A stretch of DNA of 64,000 nucleotides. Source: Mesorhizobium sp. WSM3626 (GTDB taxonomy: Bacteria > Pseudomonadota > Alphaproteobacteria > Rhizobiales > Rhizobiaceae). The position numbers and the translations under genes are program-made. The stretch is taken from contig NZ_AZUY01000006.1 of NCBI RefSeq assembly GCF_000513935.1, forward strand, positions 122,134 to 186,133. Direction: 5' to 3'. Position 1 is the stretch's first letter. Each line of letters begins with the position of its first letter. Positions 1 through 9,520 of this stretch are shown piece by piece. The notes under the pieces are model-generated. The model was not told the DNA's origin. It worked only from the letters and a program-made list of their open reading frames with translations, and did no database searches.

Positions 1-564
1 ATCGCCGCGATGCTGCCATCCGCGGCACCAATGATCCGCATTTATTGCGAGATCGCCGATACGGCGCGGATCAAAGGGGAGTCAGTCGTCCATCCGCTGG
101 TGCTGGTTGCCGGCTACCTCTGCGTCTGGCTTGCCGCCTCGATGCTGTTTGCGGCACTGACACTTGCCGTCCACGCATTCGCCGCCTCCGGCGGGATATT
201 CGATCCGGTGCTTGGCGTTGCTGGTGGGCTCGCCTTGCTGGTTGCCGGCCTCTACCAGTTCAGCGGCCTCAAGGAGGCCTGCCTGACGAAATGCCGGAAC
301 CCGTTCTCGATCCTGTTTTCGAACTGGAGTGCCGAGACCGTCCGCGTATTTCGGCTCGGCGCCGCGCAAGGCATCTGGTGCCTGGGATGTTGCTGGGCAT
401 TGATGCTGGTGATGTTCGCCGTGGGCGTGATGAATGTCTTCTGGATGGCGCTGATCGGTGTGTTCACCCTGATTGAAAAACAGACGACGGGCAGTCTTCC
501 AACCCGGCTGGCTGGTGCGATACTGCTTGTCTGGGCAGCCGCGCTGCTAGTAGTCTCGCTATGA
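1..564 (+). CDS. DUF2182 family membrane protein, 5' end outside window
   Basis: The reading frame is open to the left edge of the window, so the N-terminus is missing; 187 codons are visible and the family usually has roughly 240-280 residues. The visible part has several hydrophobic segments. The loop typical of DUF2182 (predicted metal-binding integral membrane proteins), GLKEACLTKCRNP near visible codons 89-101, is followed by a conserved Trp, and a second Cys cluster (CLGCCW) lies near codon 125. It is 13 bases upstream of a DUF1326 gene, a pairing often seen in proteobacteria, so the two products probably act together. The biochemical role is unknown. Confidence 0.85.
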   Translation: MAAMLPSAAPMIRIYCEIADTARIKGESVVHPLVLVAGYLCVWLAASMLFAALTLAVHAFAASGGIFDPVLGVAGGLALLVAGLYQFSGLKEACLTKCRNPFSILFSNWSAETVRVFRLGAAQGIWCLGCCWALMLVMFAVGVMNVFWMALIGVFTLIEKQTTGSLPTRLAGAILLVWAAALLVVSL

Positions 565-577
565 GTGGGGAAATTCG

Positions 578-1192
578 ATGGCAGATCAAAGCTGGGCAAT
601 GAAAGGAGAGCTCGTACTCTCCTGCAATTGCACCGTTTTTTGCCCTTGCGTGTTGTCGCTTGGCAGTCATCCTCCGACCGAGGGCTATTGCCAGACCTGG
701 GCGGGTTTTCGTATCGACGCTGGGCATTTCGGCGAGGTCGACCTCTCCGGCCTCAATCTTGGGCTGATCATGGAAATCCCCGGTTACATGAGCCGCGGCA
801 ACTGGACCGCGGGCCTGTTCATCGACATCAGAGCCTCGGTCTACGCGGTCAAGGCATTGACCAAGATCTTCACCGGCAAGGCCGGCGGGACGACGTCGCT
901 GCTCTCGATCCTCGTCGGCAAATTCCTGGGCGTCGAACAGGTGCCGATTACCTACGAGACGCGGGACAAGACGCGTATTGTCCAGATACCGAAGATCATC
1001 GACGGGGCGGTCACGCCAATCGCGGGCAAGGACCGCGAGAAGGATACGGTGATCACGAATTCCGAATACTGGATCGCGCCGGAGATCATCGTGGCGAGGT
1101 CCGACAAGAGCAAGATGCGCGCCTTTGGCCGCAATTGGAATTTCGCCGGCCGCTCGGCCGAAATCTGCAAGCTGGATTGGCGGGGCCCGTGA
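578..1192 (+). CDS. DUF1326 domain-containing protein
   Basis: The 204-residue soluble protein starts with an ATG preceded by GGGGA. The N-terminal Cys motif CNCTVFCPC (residues 17-25) and the spacing of conserved Gly and Trp residues are typical of DUF1326. The family commonly sits beside DUF2182 membrane proteins, as here. The cysteines suggest metal or redox chemistry, but that is inference and no reaction is known. Its stop codon overlaps the GTG start of pcs, so the three genes are probably co-transcribed. Confidence 0.85.
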   Translation: MADQSWAMKGELVLSCNCTVFCPCVLSLGSHPPTEGYCQTWAGFRIDAGHFGEVDLSGLNLGLIMEIPGYMSRGNWTAGLFIDIRASVYAVKALTKIFTGKAGGTTSLLSILVGKFLGVEQVPITYETRDKTRIVQIPKIIDGAVTPIAGKDREKDTVITNSEYWIAPEIIVARSDKSKMRAFGRNWNFAGRSAEICKLDWRGP

Positions 1193-2007
1193 GAAAGAAC
1201 ACAAAGGCCCGGAAAATCGCCGAGAAGATCACCGAGCGGATTCCGCGACCGAAGAAGAAGGTAACCTGGCCGCAGGCGCGCGCGTTTTCGGTGCATCTGC
1301 TGACCGCCTCCGGTTCGTTCCTGGCTTTCCTGTCGCTGGTCGCGGCGAGCGAGGAGCGCTGGACGGCCATGTTCTGGTGGCTCGGACTGGCGCTGTTCGT
1401 CGATGGCATCGATGGGCCGATCGCCCGAAAGCTGGAGGTCAAGGAAATCCTGCCGACCTGGTCCGGCGAACTCCTCGACAACATTATCGACTATGTGACC
1501 TACGTGCTGATCCCGGCCTTCGCGCTCTACCAACGGGGCTTCATGGGCGAAGGCCTCTCGTTCCTTTCGGCCGCCATCATCGTCGTGTCGAGCGCGATCT
1601 ACTATGCCGACACCGGCATGAAGACGAAGGAGAACTTCTTCAAGGGATTCCCCGTGGTCTGGAACATGGTGGTGTTCACTCTATTCGTCATAGAACCGGG
1701 ACAATGGGTTTCGTTCGCCGTGGTCGTGGTGGCCGGTATTCTGACTTTTGTCCCGATAAACTTCATCCATCCGGTGCGGGTGGAGCGGCTGCGGCCGATC
1801 AATCTCGGCATGACACTGTTGTGGTGCGCCTTTGGCGCGCTTGCGCTCGCGCAGGCGGCGCTCGCCGCCTTCTACGACCAGATCGGCGTGCTGGGCGAGC
1901 AGGTCGGCACTTTCACCAAGATCGGCATTACCGTTACCGGGCTCTATCTTGCAACCATTGGTGGCCTCATGCAGTTCTTTCCAAACCTCGGCGCCAAAAA
2001 GGCCTGA
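1189..2007 (+). CDS. pcs: Phosphatidylcholine synthase
   Basis: Pcs condenses CDP-diacylglycerol with choline to make phosphatidylcholine directly in the inner membrane, a pathway typical of host-associated alphaproteobacteria. The CDP-alcohol phosphatidyltransferase signature appears as DGIDGPIAR at residues 72-80, followed by the Pcs-type LDNIIDY segment near residue 97. Six or more hydrophobic segments follow. I chose the GTG at 1189, which overlaps the upstream stop by four bases (GTGA) and gives 272 residues, close to the usual Pcs length. The basic N-terminal tail of about 25 residues is a common rhizobial form. Confidence 0.93.
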   Translation: MRKNTKARKIAEKITERIPRPKKKVTWPQARAFSVHLLTASGSFLAFLSLVAASEERWTAMFWWLGLALFVDGIDGPIARKLEVKEILPTWSGELLDNIIDYVTYVLIPAFALYQRGFMGEGLSFLSAAIIVVSSAIYYADTGMKTKENFFKGFPVVWNMVVFTLFVIEPGQWVSFAVVVVAGILTFVPINFIHPVRVERLRPINLGMTLLWCAFGALALAQAALAAFYDQIGVLGEQVGTFTKIGITVTGLYLATIGGLMQFFPNLGAKKA

Positions 2008-2034
2008 CCAGCCGCTTTTCAAGGAATCCCGTCC

Positions 2035-3012
2035 ATGTCCAAAGCGATCCGCATCCATGCCAATGGCGGCCCGGAAGTCCTGACCTATGAAGACGCCGAT
2101 CCCGGCCAGCCGGGTTCGGGCCAGATCCTGATCAGGCATACCGCGATCGGTCTCAACTTCATCGATGTCTATCATCGCTCGGGCCTCTATCCGCCGCCCG
2201 GAGGGTTTCCGCTCATTCCGGGCAGCGAAGCCGCCGGCATGGTGCTGGAAGTCGGCCAGGGCGTCGACTGGCTGAAGCCCGGCGACCGGATTGCCTATGC
2301 CGTGACGACGGGCGCTTATGCGCAAGAGCGCGTCATCGATGCCAGCAAGGTCGTCAAGGTGCCGGACGGCATCAGCGACGAACAGGCGGCCGCCATGATG
2401 CTGAAGGGCATGACCGCGGAATATCTGCTGCGCCGAACCTTCAAGGTAAAGGCAGGCGACACGATCCTGTTTCATGCAGCGGCCGGCGGCGTCGGGCTCA
2501 TTCTGGGCCAGTGGGCGAAGCATCTCGGGGCGACGGTCATCGGCACCGCCAGCTCTGCCGACAAGATCGAACTGGCCAAGGCACACGGTTTCGATCACGT
2601 CATCAACTACAAGGAGCAGGATTTCGTCGCCGGCGTCGCCGCTATCACCGGCGGCAGGAAATGCGACGTTGTCTATGATTCCGTGGGCAACGACACATTT
2701 CCGGCCTCGCTCGACTGCCTCAAGCCGCTCGGTATGTTCGTCAGCTTCGGGCAGTCTTCCGGACCCATCCCGCCGTTTTCGATGTCGCTGCTGGCGCAGA
2801 AGGGCTCGCTGTTTGCCACGAGGCCGACGCTGTTCGTCTACAATGCTAAACGCAAGGATCTCGACGCCTCCGCCGCCGCACTGTTCGAGGTTGTGCTCAG
2901 TGGTGCTGTCGAGATTAAGATCAATCAGCGCTATGCGCTGAAGGACGCGGGCAAGGCACATCAGGATCTTGAAGGACGTAGAACGACAGGCACGACCGTC
3001 CTGGTTCCCTGA
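2035..3012 (+). CDS. qor: NADPH:quinone reductase (zeta-crystallin/QOR family)
   Basis: This is a medium-chain dehydrogenase/reductase of 325 residues. It has the GroES-like N-terminal domain with NFIDVYHRSGLY near residues 38-49 and a Rossmann domain with the AAAGGVG nucleotide-binding loop near residues 149-155. It lacks the zinc-binding cysteines of alcohol dehydrogenases, which places it with zinc-free quinone oxidoreductases that reduce quinones with NADPH in the cytoplasm. It starts 27 bases after pcs, so read-through is possible. The exact substrate cannot be told from sequence. Confidence 0.88.
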   Translation: MSKAIRIHANGGPEVLTYEDADPGQPGSGQILIRHTAIGLNFIDVYHRSGLYPPPGGFPLIPGSEAAGMVLEVGQGVDWLKPGDRIAYAVTTGAYAQERVIDASKVVKVPDGISDEQAAAMMLKGMTAEYLLRRTFKVKAGDTILFHAAAGGVGLILGQWAKHLGATVIGTASSADKIELAKAHGFDHVINYKEQDFVAGVAAITGGRKCDVVYDSVGNDTFPASLDCLKPLGMFVSFGQSSGPIPPFSMSLLAQKGSLFATRPTLFVYNAKRKDLDASAAALFEVVLSGAVEIKINQRYALKDAGKAHQDLEGRRTTGTTVLVP

Positions 3013-3236
3013 CGACAGCCTGGGTTTTCAGCGTCCTGCCGCAGCGGCGGGCATGGTTTGCACGAAAAGCCGGCCAGCCGTATCCTTGTGCGAGAAGGGC
3101 TAATCTTTACCCTTGAGTTTCCGCTGAAATTCTTGAAGCTCTTTCAAGTTGCGTGCTGCTTTCGCACGAGAGCCGGCCGCGCATACGATGCTTGCGGGAA
3201 CACAGAACATGTCCGGTAATCCGGATGGGAGGCACT

Positions 3237-4802
3237 GTGAGTGCAAATCATGATGGGGCGAACCTGCTTGAGGTTCGTGGCCTGACCAAGATATTCGGCA
3301 CGTTGACGGCGTGCGACCATATCGACCTCAACATCGCCAAAGGTGAAATCCACGCTTTGCTCGGCGAGAACGGCGCCGGCAAGTCGACGCTGGTCAAGAT
3401 GCTGTTCGGCTCGCTGGAGCCCAATTCGGGCGAGATTTTCTGGAACGGCCAAGCGGTGCGGATCACCAGCCCTGGCGCCGCCAAGAAGCTCGGCATCGGC
3501 ATGGTGTTCCAGCATTTTTCGCTGTTCGAGGCGCTGACGGCTGCCGAGAACATCGCGCTGTCGCTGGATGACGGCTCGCCGATCAGCAGCATCGCGGCCA
3601 AGGCGAGGGCGCTTTCCTACAGCTACGGCCTGCCGCTCGATCCGGAATCGCTGGTCGGCGACCTTTCGGTCGGTGAGCGCCAGCGCATCGAGATCATCCG
3701 CTGCCTGTTGCAGACGCCACAACTCATCATCCTGGATGAGCCGACATCGGTACTGACGCCACAGGAGGCCGACAAGCTGTTCGAGACGTTGGAACGGTTG
3801 CGCTCGGAAGGCAAATCGATCCTCTACATTTCGCACCGGCTCGAAGAGGTCAAACGCATCTGCGACCGCGCCACGGTGCTGCGGCACGGCAAGGTGGTCG
3901 GTCACTGCAATCCGCGCGAGCAGACCGCTTCATCGCTCGCCCGCATGATGGTCGGCAGCGAGGTGCAGGCGGTGGTGCGGGCGCCGGTCGAGGGGATCGA
4001 AACCGCGCAGCCGCTGCTCGAAATCCGCGGCCTCAACCGCAAGCCGGCAACGCCGTTTTCCATTCCGCTCAAGAACATCAGCCTCAATGTCCGCGCCGGC
4101 GAGGTGATTGGCATTGCCGGCGTCGCCGGAAACGGCCAAGGCGAGTTCTTCGAATCCGTCTCCGGCGAGGTTTTGCAGCAGGATACCGCCTCGGTGCGCA
4201 TACGTGGCAAGGACGCCGGCGGCCTCACCATTACCGGGCGGCGCCTGCTGGGGGCTGCCTTCGTGCCGGAGGAGCGTCTCGGCCATGGTGCCGCGCCGCG
4301 CATGAAACTCTCGGAAAACCTCCTGCTGTCGCGCCATGCCACGGACGGCAAGGCCTTTGTCGGCACCGGTGGCATGGTCAGGAGCGGCGCCGTCTACGCC
4401 GCTTCGCAACGCATCATCGAGGCGATGGATGTGCGCAAAAGCGCGCCGGATCCCGAAGCAGCGGCACTTTCGGGCGGCAATCTGCAGAAATTCATCGTCG
4501 GCCGCGAACTCGACCGCCGGCCAAGCGTCATGGTGGTGAACCAGCCGACATGGGGCGTCGACGCCGGTGCCGCCGCCCACATTCGCCAGGCCCTGATCGA
4601 GCTCTCTCGCAGCGGATCGGCCGTACTGGTGATCAGCCAGGATCTGGACGAGCTGTTCGAGATATCGGACGCGATCGCGGTCATGCACAATGGCGAATTG
4701 TCCAAGCCGATGCCGATCGCCGAGGCGACTTTCGAGAAGGTCGGCCTGTTGATGGGCGGCGCCGAACCCGGCCACGCCGAACACACGCTGGAGACGGCAT
4801 GA
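3237..4802 (+). CDS. BMP-type ABC transporter, tandem ATP-binding protein
   Basis: The protein has two ABC ATPase halves in one chain (521 residues), as in NupO/YufO and RbsA-like importers. The first half has Walker A GENGAGKST (about 43-51), signature LSVGERQR and Walker B LIILDEPT. The second half has a degenerate P-loop region, signature LSGGNLQKF and a diverged Walker B NQPTWGVD, as is usual for this family. I chose the GTG at 3237 because GGGAGG lies five bases upstream; an in-frame ATG at 3225 overlaps that site. It is followed by two permeases and a BMP-family binding protein with 4-base and 1-base overlaps. The family points to nucleosides or similar compounds, but the substrate is inferred. 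Confidence 0.92.
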   Translation: MSANHDGANLLEVRGLTKIFGTLTACDHIDLNIAKGEIHALLGENGAGKSTLVKMLFGSLEPNSGEIFWNGQAVRITSPGAAKKLGIGMVFQHFSLFEALTAAENIALSLDDGSPISSIAAKARALSYSYGLPLDPESLVGDLSVGERQRIEIIRCLLQTPQLIILDEPTSVLTPQEADKLFETLERLRSEGKSILYISHRLEEVKRICDRATVLRHGKVVGHCNPREQTASSLARMMVGSEVQAVVRAPVEGIETAQPLLEIRGLNRKPATPFSIPLKNISLNVRAGEVIGIAGVAGNGQGEFFESVSGEVLQQDTASVRIRGKDAGGLTITGRRLLGAAFVPEERLGHGAAPRMKLSENLLLSRHATDGKAFVGTGGMVRSGAVYAASQRIIEAMDVRKSAPDPEAAALSGGNLQKFIVGRELDRRPSVMVVNQPTWGVDAGAAAHIRQALIELSRSGSAVLVISQDLDELFEISDAIAVMHNGELSKPMPIAEATFEKVGLLMGGAEPGHAEHTLETA

Positions 4803-5929
4803 TGCGCCTCGAACTCGTCAAACGCCCGCAGCGCTCGGCGCTGTTTTCGATGCTGTCGCCGTTCATCGCCTTCGCGCTGACCATCATCGCCGGAGCCATT
4901 ATGTTCGCGCTGCTCGGCGTCAACCCGCTCAACGCATTCAAGATCTATTTCATCGAGCCGATCAGCCAGGTCTGGCAATTGCATGAGCTGGCAATCAAGG
5001 CCGCGCCGCTGATCCTGATCGCTGTCGGCTTGTCGGTCTGCTACAAGGCCAACATCTGGAACATCGGCGCCGAAGGCCAGTTCATCTTCGGCGCAATCTT
5101 CGGCTCCATCATTCCCGTGCTGTTTCCGCAATTCGAGGGCCCGCTGGTGCTGCCGCTGATGCTTCTGCTCGGTATGGTCGGCGGTGCGGCCTACGCGGCG
5201 ATCCCGGCCTTGCTGAAGACCCGGTTCAATACCAACGAGATCCTGACCAGCCTGATGCTGGTCTATGTCGCGCAGCTGTTCCTCGACTGGCTGGTGCGCG
5301 GTCCCTGGCGCGATCCGCAGGGACACGGCTTTCCGCAGACGATCCAGTTCGGCGACTCGGCCGTGCTGCCGGAGCTGATGCCCGATGCCGGGCGAGCCAA
5401 TTGGGGCTTCGTCTTCGCCCTGGTTGCGGCGGTGCTGATCTGGATCCTGATGGGCCGCATGCTCAAGGGTTTCGAGGTCCGCGTGCTGGGCTCCAGTCCG
5501 AGGGCAGGGCGGTTCGCCGGCTTCGGCCTGAACCGCATGGTATTCTTCGCCTTCCTGCTGTCGGGCGCGCTGGCCGGCCTTGCCGGCATCTCGGAAGTCT
5601 CCGGTGCCATTGGGCAACTGCAGCCCGTGATTTCGCCCGGCTATGGCTTCACCGCCATCATCGTGGCCTTCCTTGGCCGCCTCAATCCGCTCGGCATCGT
5701 CGCCGCGGGCCTGGTTCTGGCGCTGACCTATCTCGGCGGCGAGGCGGTGCAAAGCGCGCTCGGCATTTCCGACAAGGTGGCGAGGGTGTTCCAGGGCATG
5801 CTGCTGTTCTTCGTGCTCGGTTGCGACACGCTCATTCATTACCGCATCCGATTGATCGGCCTGGCGCTGACCAAACAGGAAGCCCCCGCGAAGCTCGAGG
5901 CCGCGCCAAAGTTGAAGGAAGCCCGCTGA
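4799..5929 (+). CDS. BMP-type ABC transporter permease 1
   Basis: This 376-residue inner-membrane permease belongs to the branched-chain/ribose permease-like family (BPD_transp_2) and corresponds to NupP/YufP. Conserved pieces include YKANIWNIGAEGQF near residues 80-93 and the FAGFGLNRM loop in the second half. The ATG at 4799 overlaps the ATPase stop in an ATGA arrangement, which implies translational coupling. It should pair with the following permease as a heterodimeric channel energised by the tandem ATPase upstream. Confidence 0.9.
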   Translation: MMRLELVKRPQRSALFSMLSPFIAFALTIIAGAIMFALLGVNPLNAFKIYFIEPISQVWQLHELAIKAAPLILIAVGLSVCYKANIWNIGAEGQFIFGAIFGSIIPVLFPQFEGPLVLPLMLLLGMVGGAAYAAIPALLKTRFNTNEILTSLMLVYVAQLFLDWLVRGPWRDPQGHGFPQTIQFGDSAVLPELMPDAGRANWGFVFALVAAVLIWILMGRMLKGFEVRVLGSSPRAGRFAGFGLNRMVFFAFLLSGALAGLAGISEVSGAIGQLQPVISPGYGFTAIIVAFLGRLNPLGIVAAGLVLALTYLGGEAVQSALGISDKVARVFQGMLLFFVLGCDTLIHYRIRLIGLALTKQEAPAKLEAAPKLKEAR

Positions 5930-6849
5930 TGGACATTACCGTCAACATCCTCCTGACCATCGCAACGGCGGCGACGCCGCTTTTGATCGCGGCGATCGGC
6001 GAATTGGTGGTCGAGCGCTCCGGCGTGCTCAATCTCGGTGTCGAAGGCATGATGGTCATGGGCGCCGTCGGCGGCTTCGGAGCCGGCTATCTGACCGGAT
6101 CTCCCTGGGTCGGCCTCCTGGCAGCGATCGCCGTGGGCGCGCTTTTCTCCCTGCTGTTCGCCGTCATGACGCTGTCGCTGGCCACCAACCAGGTGGCGAC
6201 CGGCCTGTCACTGACGCTGCTCGGGCTCGGCCTTTCCGGCATGATGGGAACGCGCTTCGTCGGCCAGCCTGGCGTCAGGCTGCCCAACCTCGACATTCCC
6301 GGCCTCAGCTCGATTCCGGTCGTGGGCAGGCTGCTCTTTGGCCAGGACCCTGTGTTCTACATTTCGATCGCGCTGACGGCCGCGGTAATGTGGTTCCTGT
6401 TCAAGACGCGTACCGGGCTGACGCTGCGTTCGATCGGCGACAGCCACACATCGGCGCATGCGCTCGGCATCAAAGTCATCCGCTACCGCTACCTGGCGGT
6501 CATCTTCGGCGGCGCCTGCGCCGGTCTTGCCGGCGGGCATCTGTCGCTGGTCTACACGCCGCAGTGGGTCGAGAACATGTCCGCCGGCCGCGGCTGGATC
6601 GCGCTCGCACTGGTGGTGTTCGCATCCTGGCGGCCGTGGCGGGTGCTGGCCGGCGCCTATATCTTCGGCGCGGTCTGGATCGGCCAGCTTCATGCACAGG
6701 CTTTTGGCATTCCGGTGCCCTCGCAGATGCTTTCTTCTCTGCCCTATCTGGCAACCGTCGTGGTTCTCGTTCTAATCTCGCGCAACAAGCGTCTGACGAT
6801 GATGAACACGCCGGCCTCCCTGGGGCAGCCATTCGTTCCGGATCGTTGA
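5929..6849 (+). CDS. BMP-type ABC transporter permease 2
   Basis: The second permease has 306 residues and corresponds to NupQ/YufQ. The motif GELVVERSGVLNLGVEGMM (residues 24-42) is the hallmark of this subunit. About eight membrane segments are predictable by eye. Its start overlaps the stop of permease 1 by one base (TGATG). The paired permease-1 and permease-2 forms, with a lipoprotein-like BMP binding protein, are the standard composition of this importer class. Confidence 0.9.
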   Translation: MDITVNILLTIATAATPLLIAAIGELVVERSGVLNLGVEGMMVMGAVGGFGAGYLTGSPWVGLLAAIAVGALFSLLFAVMTLSLATNQVATGLSLTLLGLGLSGMMGTRFVGQPGVRLPNLDIPGLSSIPVVGRLLFGQDPVFYISIALTAAVMWFLFKTRTGLTLRSIGDSHTSAHALGIKVIRYRYLAVIFGGACAGLAGGHLSLVYTPQWVENMSAGRGWIALALVVFASWRPWRVLAGAYIFGAVWIGQLHAQAFGIPVPSQMLSSLPYLATVVVLVLISRNKRLTMMNTPASLGQPFVPDR

Positions 6850-6900
6850 CAACAACAAAAAGACGGGAAGCTCCAAGGCTTAACACAGAGAGGTAACACA

Positions 6901-7968
6901 ATGAAAAAACTGCTTATTGCCCTGATGACGACGACAGCGGCTTTGTCGCTGGCGGCGTCGGCAGAGGCCGCCGACAAGTTGAAGGCCTGCTGGGTCTATA
7001 CCGGCCCGATCGGCGATTTCGGCTATTCCTACCAGCACGACCAGGGCCGTCTCGAGGTCGAGAAAGCGCTCGGCGACAAGGTCGAAACCGCCTATCTGGA
7101 GAACGTCTCCGAAGGTCCCGACGCCGACCGGGCTTTCGAGCGTCTGGCGCGCGAAGGCTGCAAGATCATCTTCGGCACCTCGTTCGGTTTCATGGACGCC
7201 GAAGTGAAGGTCGCCAAGAAGTTTCCCAAGGTGATGTTCGAGCACGCCACCGGATACAAGACGGGGGACAATCTCGGCATCTACAATGCGCGCTTCTATG
7301 AAGGCCGCTACGTGCTCGGCCAGATCGCCGCCAAGGAATCGAAGTCCGGCGTCGCCGGCTACATCGTCTCCTTCCCGATCCCCGAAGTGGTGATGGGCAT
7401 CAACTCCTTCATGCTCGGCGCGCAATCGATCAATCCGAACTTCAAGGCCAAGATCGTCTGGGTGAACTCGTGGTTCGATCCGGGCAAGGAAGCCGACGCC
7501 GCCAAGGCTCTGTTCGACCAGGGCGCCGACATCATCGTCCAGCACACCGACTCGACCGCTGCGCTGCAGGTGGCCGAAGAGCGCAAGCTGCACGGCTTCG
7601 GCCAGTCGTCCGACATGATCAAGTTCGCGCCGAACGCGCAGCTGACCTCGCTGACCGACGAGTGGGGCCCTTATTATATCAGCCGCGTGCAGGCAGCCAT
7701 CGACGGCTCCTGGAAGCCGGACAATGTCTGGCTCGGCATCAAGGACGGCGCGGTCAAGCTCGCGCCCTACACCAACATGCCTGATGACGTGAAGGCGATG
7801 GCCGAAGCGACCGAAAAGAAGATCGCCGGCGGCTGGAATCCCTTCACCGGACCGATCGCAAAGCAGGACGGCTCGGCATGGCTGAAGGACGGCGAGGTCG
7901 CCGACGACGGCACGCTGCTCGGCATGAATTTCTACGTCAAGGGCGTCGACGACAAGCTGCCGCAATAA
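6901..7968 (+). CDS. BMP family ABC transporter substrate-binding protein
   Basis: This periplasmic binding protein has 355 residues and a typical Sec signal peptide (MKKLLIALM, hydrophobic core, cleavage after AEA near residue 23). The mature part begins with a conserved stretch around WVYTGPIGDFGYSYQHD, typical of the BMP/PnrA-like family that binds purine nucleosides and related ligands. There is no lipobox Cys, so it is probably soluble in the periplasm. GAGAGG stands before the ATG. It is the last gene of the importer operon and is followed by a strong hairpin-T-tract terminator. Confidence 0.92.
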   Translation: MKKLLIALMTTTAALSLAASAEAADKLKACWVYTGPIGDFGYSYQHDQGRLEVEKALGDKVETAYLENVSEGPDADRAFERLAREGCKIIFGTSFGFMDAEVKVAKKFPKVMFEHATGYKTGDNLGIYNARFYEGRYVLGQIAAKESKSGVAGYIVSFPIPEVVMGINSFMLGAQSINPNFKAKIVWVNSWFDPGKEADAAKALFDQGADIIVQHTDSTAALQVAEERKLHGFGQSSDMIKFAPNAQLTSLTDEWGPYYISRVQAAIDGSWKPDNVWLGIKDGAVKLAPYTNMPDDVKAMAEATEKKIAGGWNPFTGPIAKQDGSAWLKDGEVADDGTLLGMNFYVKGVDDKLPQ

Positions 7969-7994
7969 GCAGCGGATCACCTCGGATACTGAGA

Positions 7995-8020
7995 GGGCGC
8001 CGCGAGGCGCCCTTTTCATT
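7995..8020 (+). terminator. Intrinsic terminator of the BMP transporter operon
   Basis: A perfect 7-bp GC stem (GGGCGCC/GGCGCCC, 7995-8001 with 8006-8012) closes a GCGA tetraloop and is followed by TTTT. It begins 27 bases after the stop of the binding protein and separates it from the convergent rimO. Confidence 0.85.
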
Positions 8021-8041
8021 TGTCGGGAAAGCGAGGAAGGG

Positions 8042-9355
8042 TCAGACGGCCGAACCGTAGAGATCATAGGCGTCGGCGCGCTCGACCTTGACGGTGACGA
8101 TGTCGCCGGCGCGCAACGGCCGGCGCGACTGGATGTGGACCGAGCCGTCGATCTCAGGCGCGTCATATTTGGTGCGGCCCTTTGCCGAGTTCCCGTGCGC
8201 TTCGTCGATCAGCACCGGCAGCCGTTTGCCGACCTTCCTGGCCAGCTGCGTCGCCGAGATCTTCTGCTGGCGCTGCATGAAGCGATGCCAGCGCGCCTCC
8301 TTGATCTCCTGCGGAACCTGCTCGAGCCCAAGGTCGTTGGAACGGGCGCCCCTGACCGGCTCGTATTTGAAGCAGCCGGCGCGATCGATCTTCGCTTCAT
8401 CCAGCCAATCGAGCAGCATCTCGAAATCGTCGTCCGTTTCGCCGGGGAAGCCGACGATGAAGGTCGAGCGGATGGCGAGATCCGGGCACACGTCGCGCCA
8501 GCCGCGAATGCGCTCAAGCGTCTTTTCGCCGTGGGCGGGCCTGCGCATGTTCTTCAGCACCTGCGGTGAGGCATGCTGGAAGGGGATATCCAGATAGGGA
8601 AGGATTTTTCCCTCGGCCATCAGGGGGATGACGTCGGCGACATGCGGGTAGGGGTAGACATAATGCATGCGAACCCAGATGCCGAGCTTGCCCAGCTCCT
8701 CCGAGAGATCGAGGAATTTCGCCCGCACTTCGCGGTCGCCGAACATGGACGTCTGGTACTTGATGTCGATGCCGTAGGCGCTGGTATCCTGCGAGATGAC
8801 GAGGAGTTCCTTGACGCCGGCCTTGGCCAGTTTTTCGGCTTCGCGCAGCACATCGGCCGCCGGCCGCGAGACGAGATCTCCGCGAAGTGCCGGGATGATG
8901 CAGAAGGTGCAACGGTTATTGCAGCCTTCCGAAATCTTCAAATAGGCATAGTGGCGCGGCGTCAGCTTGACGCCTTGCGGTGGCAGGAGGTCGATGTAGG
9001 GATCGTGCGAGGGAGGGGCAGCCTCATGGACGGCGGCCATCACGCTCTCATAGGCCTGCGGCCCCGTGATCGCCAGCACGTTGGGGTGCTTCTCGCGGAT
9101 CACGTCCGGCTCGGCGCCCAGACAGCCGGTGACGATGACCCTGCCGTTTTCCGAAAGCGCGGAGCCGATGGCGTTGAGCGACTCGTCGCGAGCGGAATCA
9201 AGGAAACCACAGGTGTTGACGACAACGAGGTCGGCGCCATCATGCTTGCGGGCGATCTCGTAGCCCTCGGCCCGCAGACGCGTGATGATGCGCTCGGAAT
9301 CCACGAGCGCCTTCGGGCATCCAAGGCTGACGAAACTGACGCGAGGGGCGGACAT
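8042..9355 (-). CDS. rimO: Ribosomal protein uS12 methylthiotransferase RimO
   Basis: RimO is a radical-SAM enzyme that adds a methylthio group to an aspartate of ribosomal protein S12. The 437-residue protein shows the N-terminal UPF0004 domain ([15 protein letters not shown], near residue 8), the radical-SAM cluster motif CNNRCTFC near residue 150, and a C-terminal TRAM domain ending in DLYGSAV. The SLGCPK and PALRGD motifs separate it from MiaB. I chose the ATG at 9355 over an in-frame TTG two codons upstream. Confidence 0.95.
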   Translation of the reverse strand: MSAPRVSFVSLGCPKALVDSERIITRLRAEGYEIARKHDGADLVVVNTCGFLDSARDESLNAIGSALSENGRVIVTGCLGAEPDVIREKHPNVLAITGPQAYESVMAAVHEAAPPSHDPYIDLLPPQGVKLTPRHYAYLKISEGCNNRCTFCIIPALRGDLVSRPAADVLREAEKLAKAGVKELLVISQDTSAYGIDIKYQTSMFGDREVRAKFLDLSEELGKLGIWVRMHYVYPYPHVADVIPLMAEGKILPYLDIPFQHASPQVLKNMRRPAHGEKTLERIRGWRDVCPDLAIRSTFIVGFPGETDDDFEMLLDWLDEAKIDRAGCFKYEPVRGARSNDLGLEQVPQEIKEARWHRFMQRQQKISATQLARKVGKRLPVLIDEAHGNSAKGRTKYDAPEIDGSVHIQSRRPLRAGDIVTVKVERADAYDLYGSAV

Positions 9356-9520
9356 AGGCAAGTTTCCGATGGGGGCACGGGCCGAAACGGTGCCCCGGCC
9401 TCAAGTCGCTGTAAATGTCGGTCTGTGGCGCATGGCCGGAGCCAATACGCGCGGCGCAATAGCACGGGTTCAGCAATCAAGCAAACCTGTCGATTGGCTG
9501 GTCCACGCCATCAGGGTGGC

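Noticed and set aside
1681..2961. 426-codon minus-strand frame
   Set aside because: Antisense to pcs and the quinone oxidoreductase; the sequence is Arg/His/Asp-rich without domain features.
4394..5839. 481-codon minus-strand frame
   Set aside because: Antisense to the transporter ATPase and permease genes and compositionally typical of a shadow frame.
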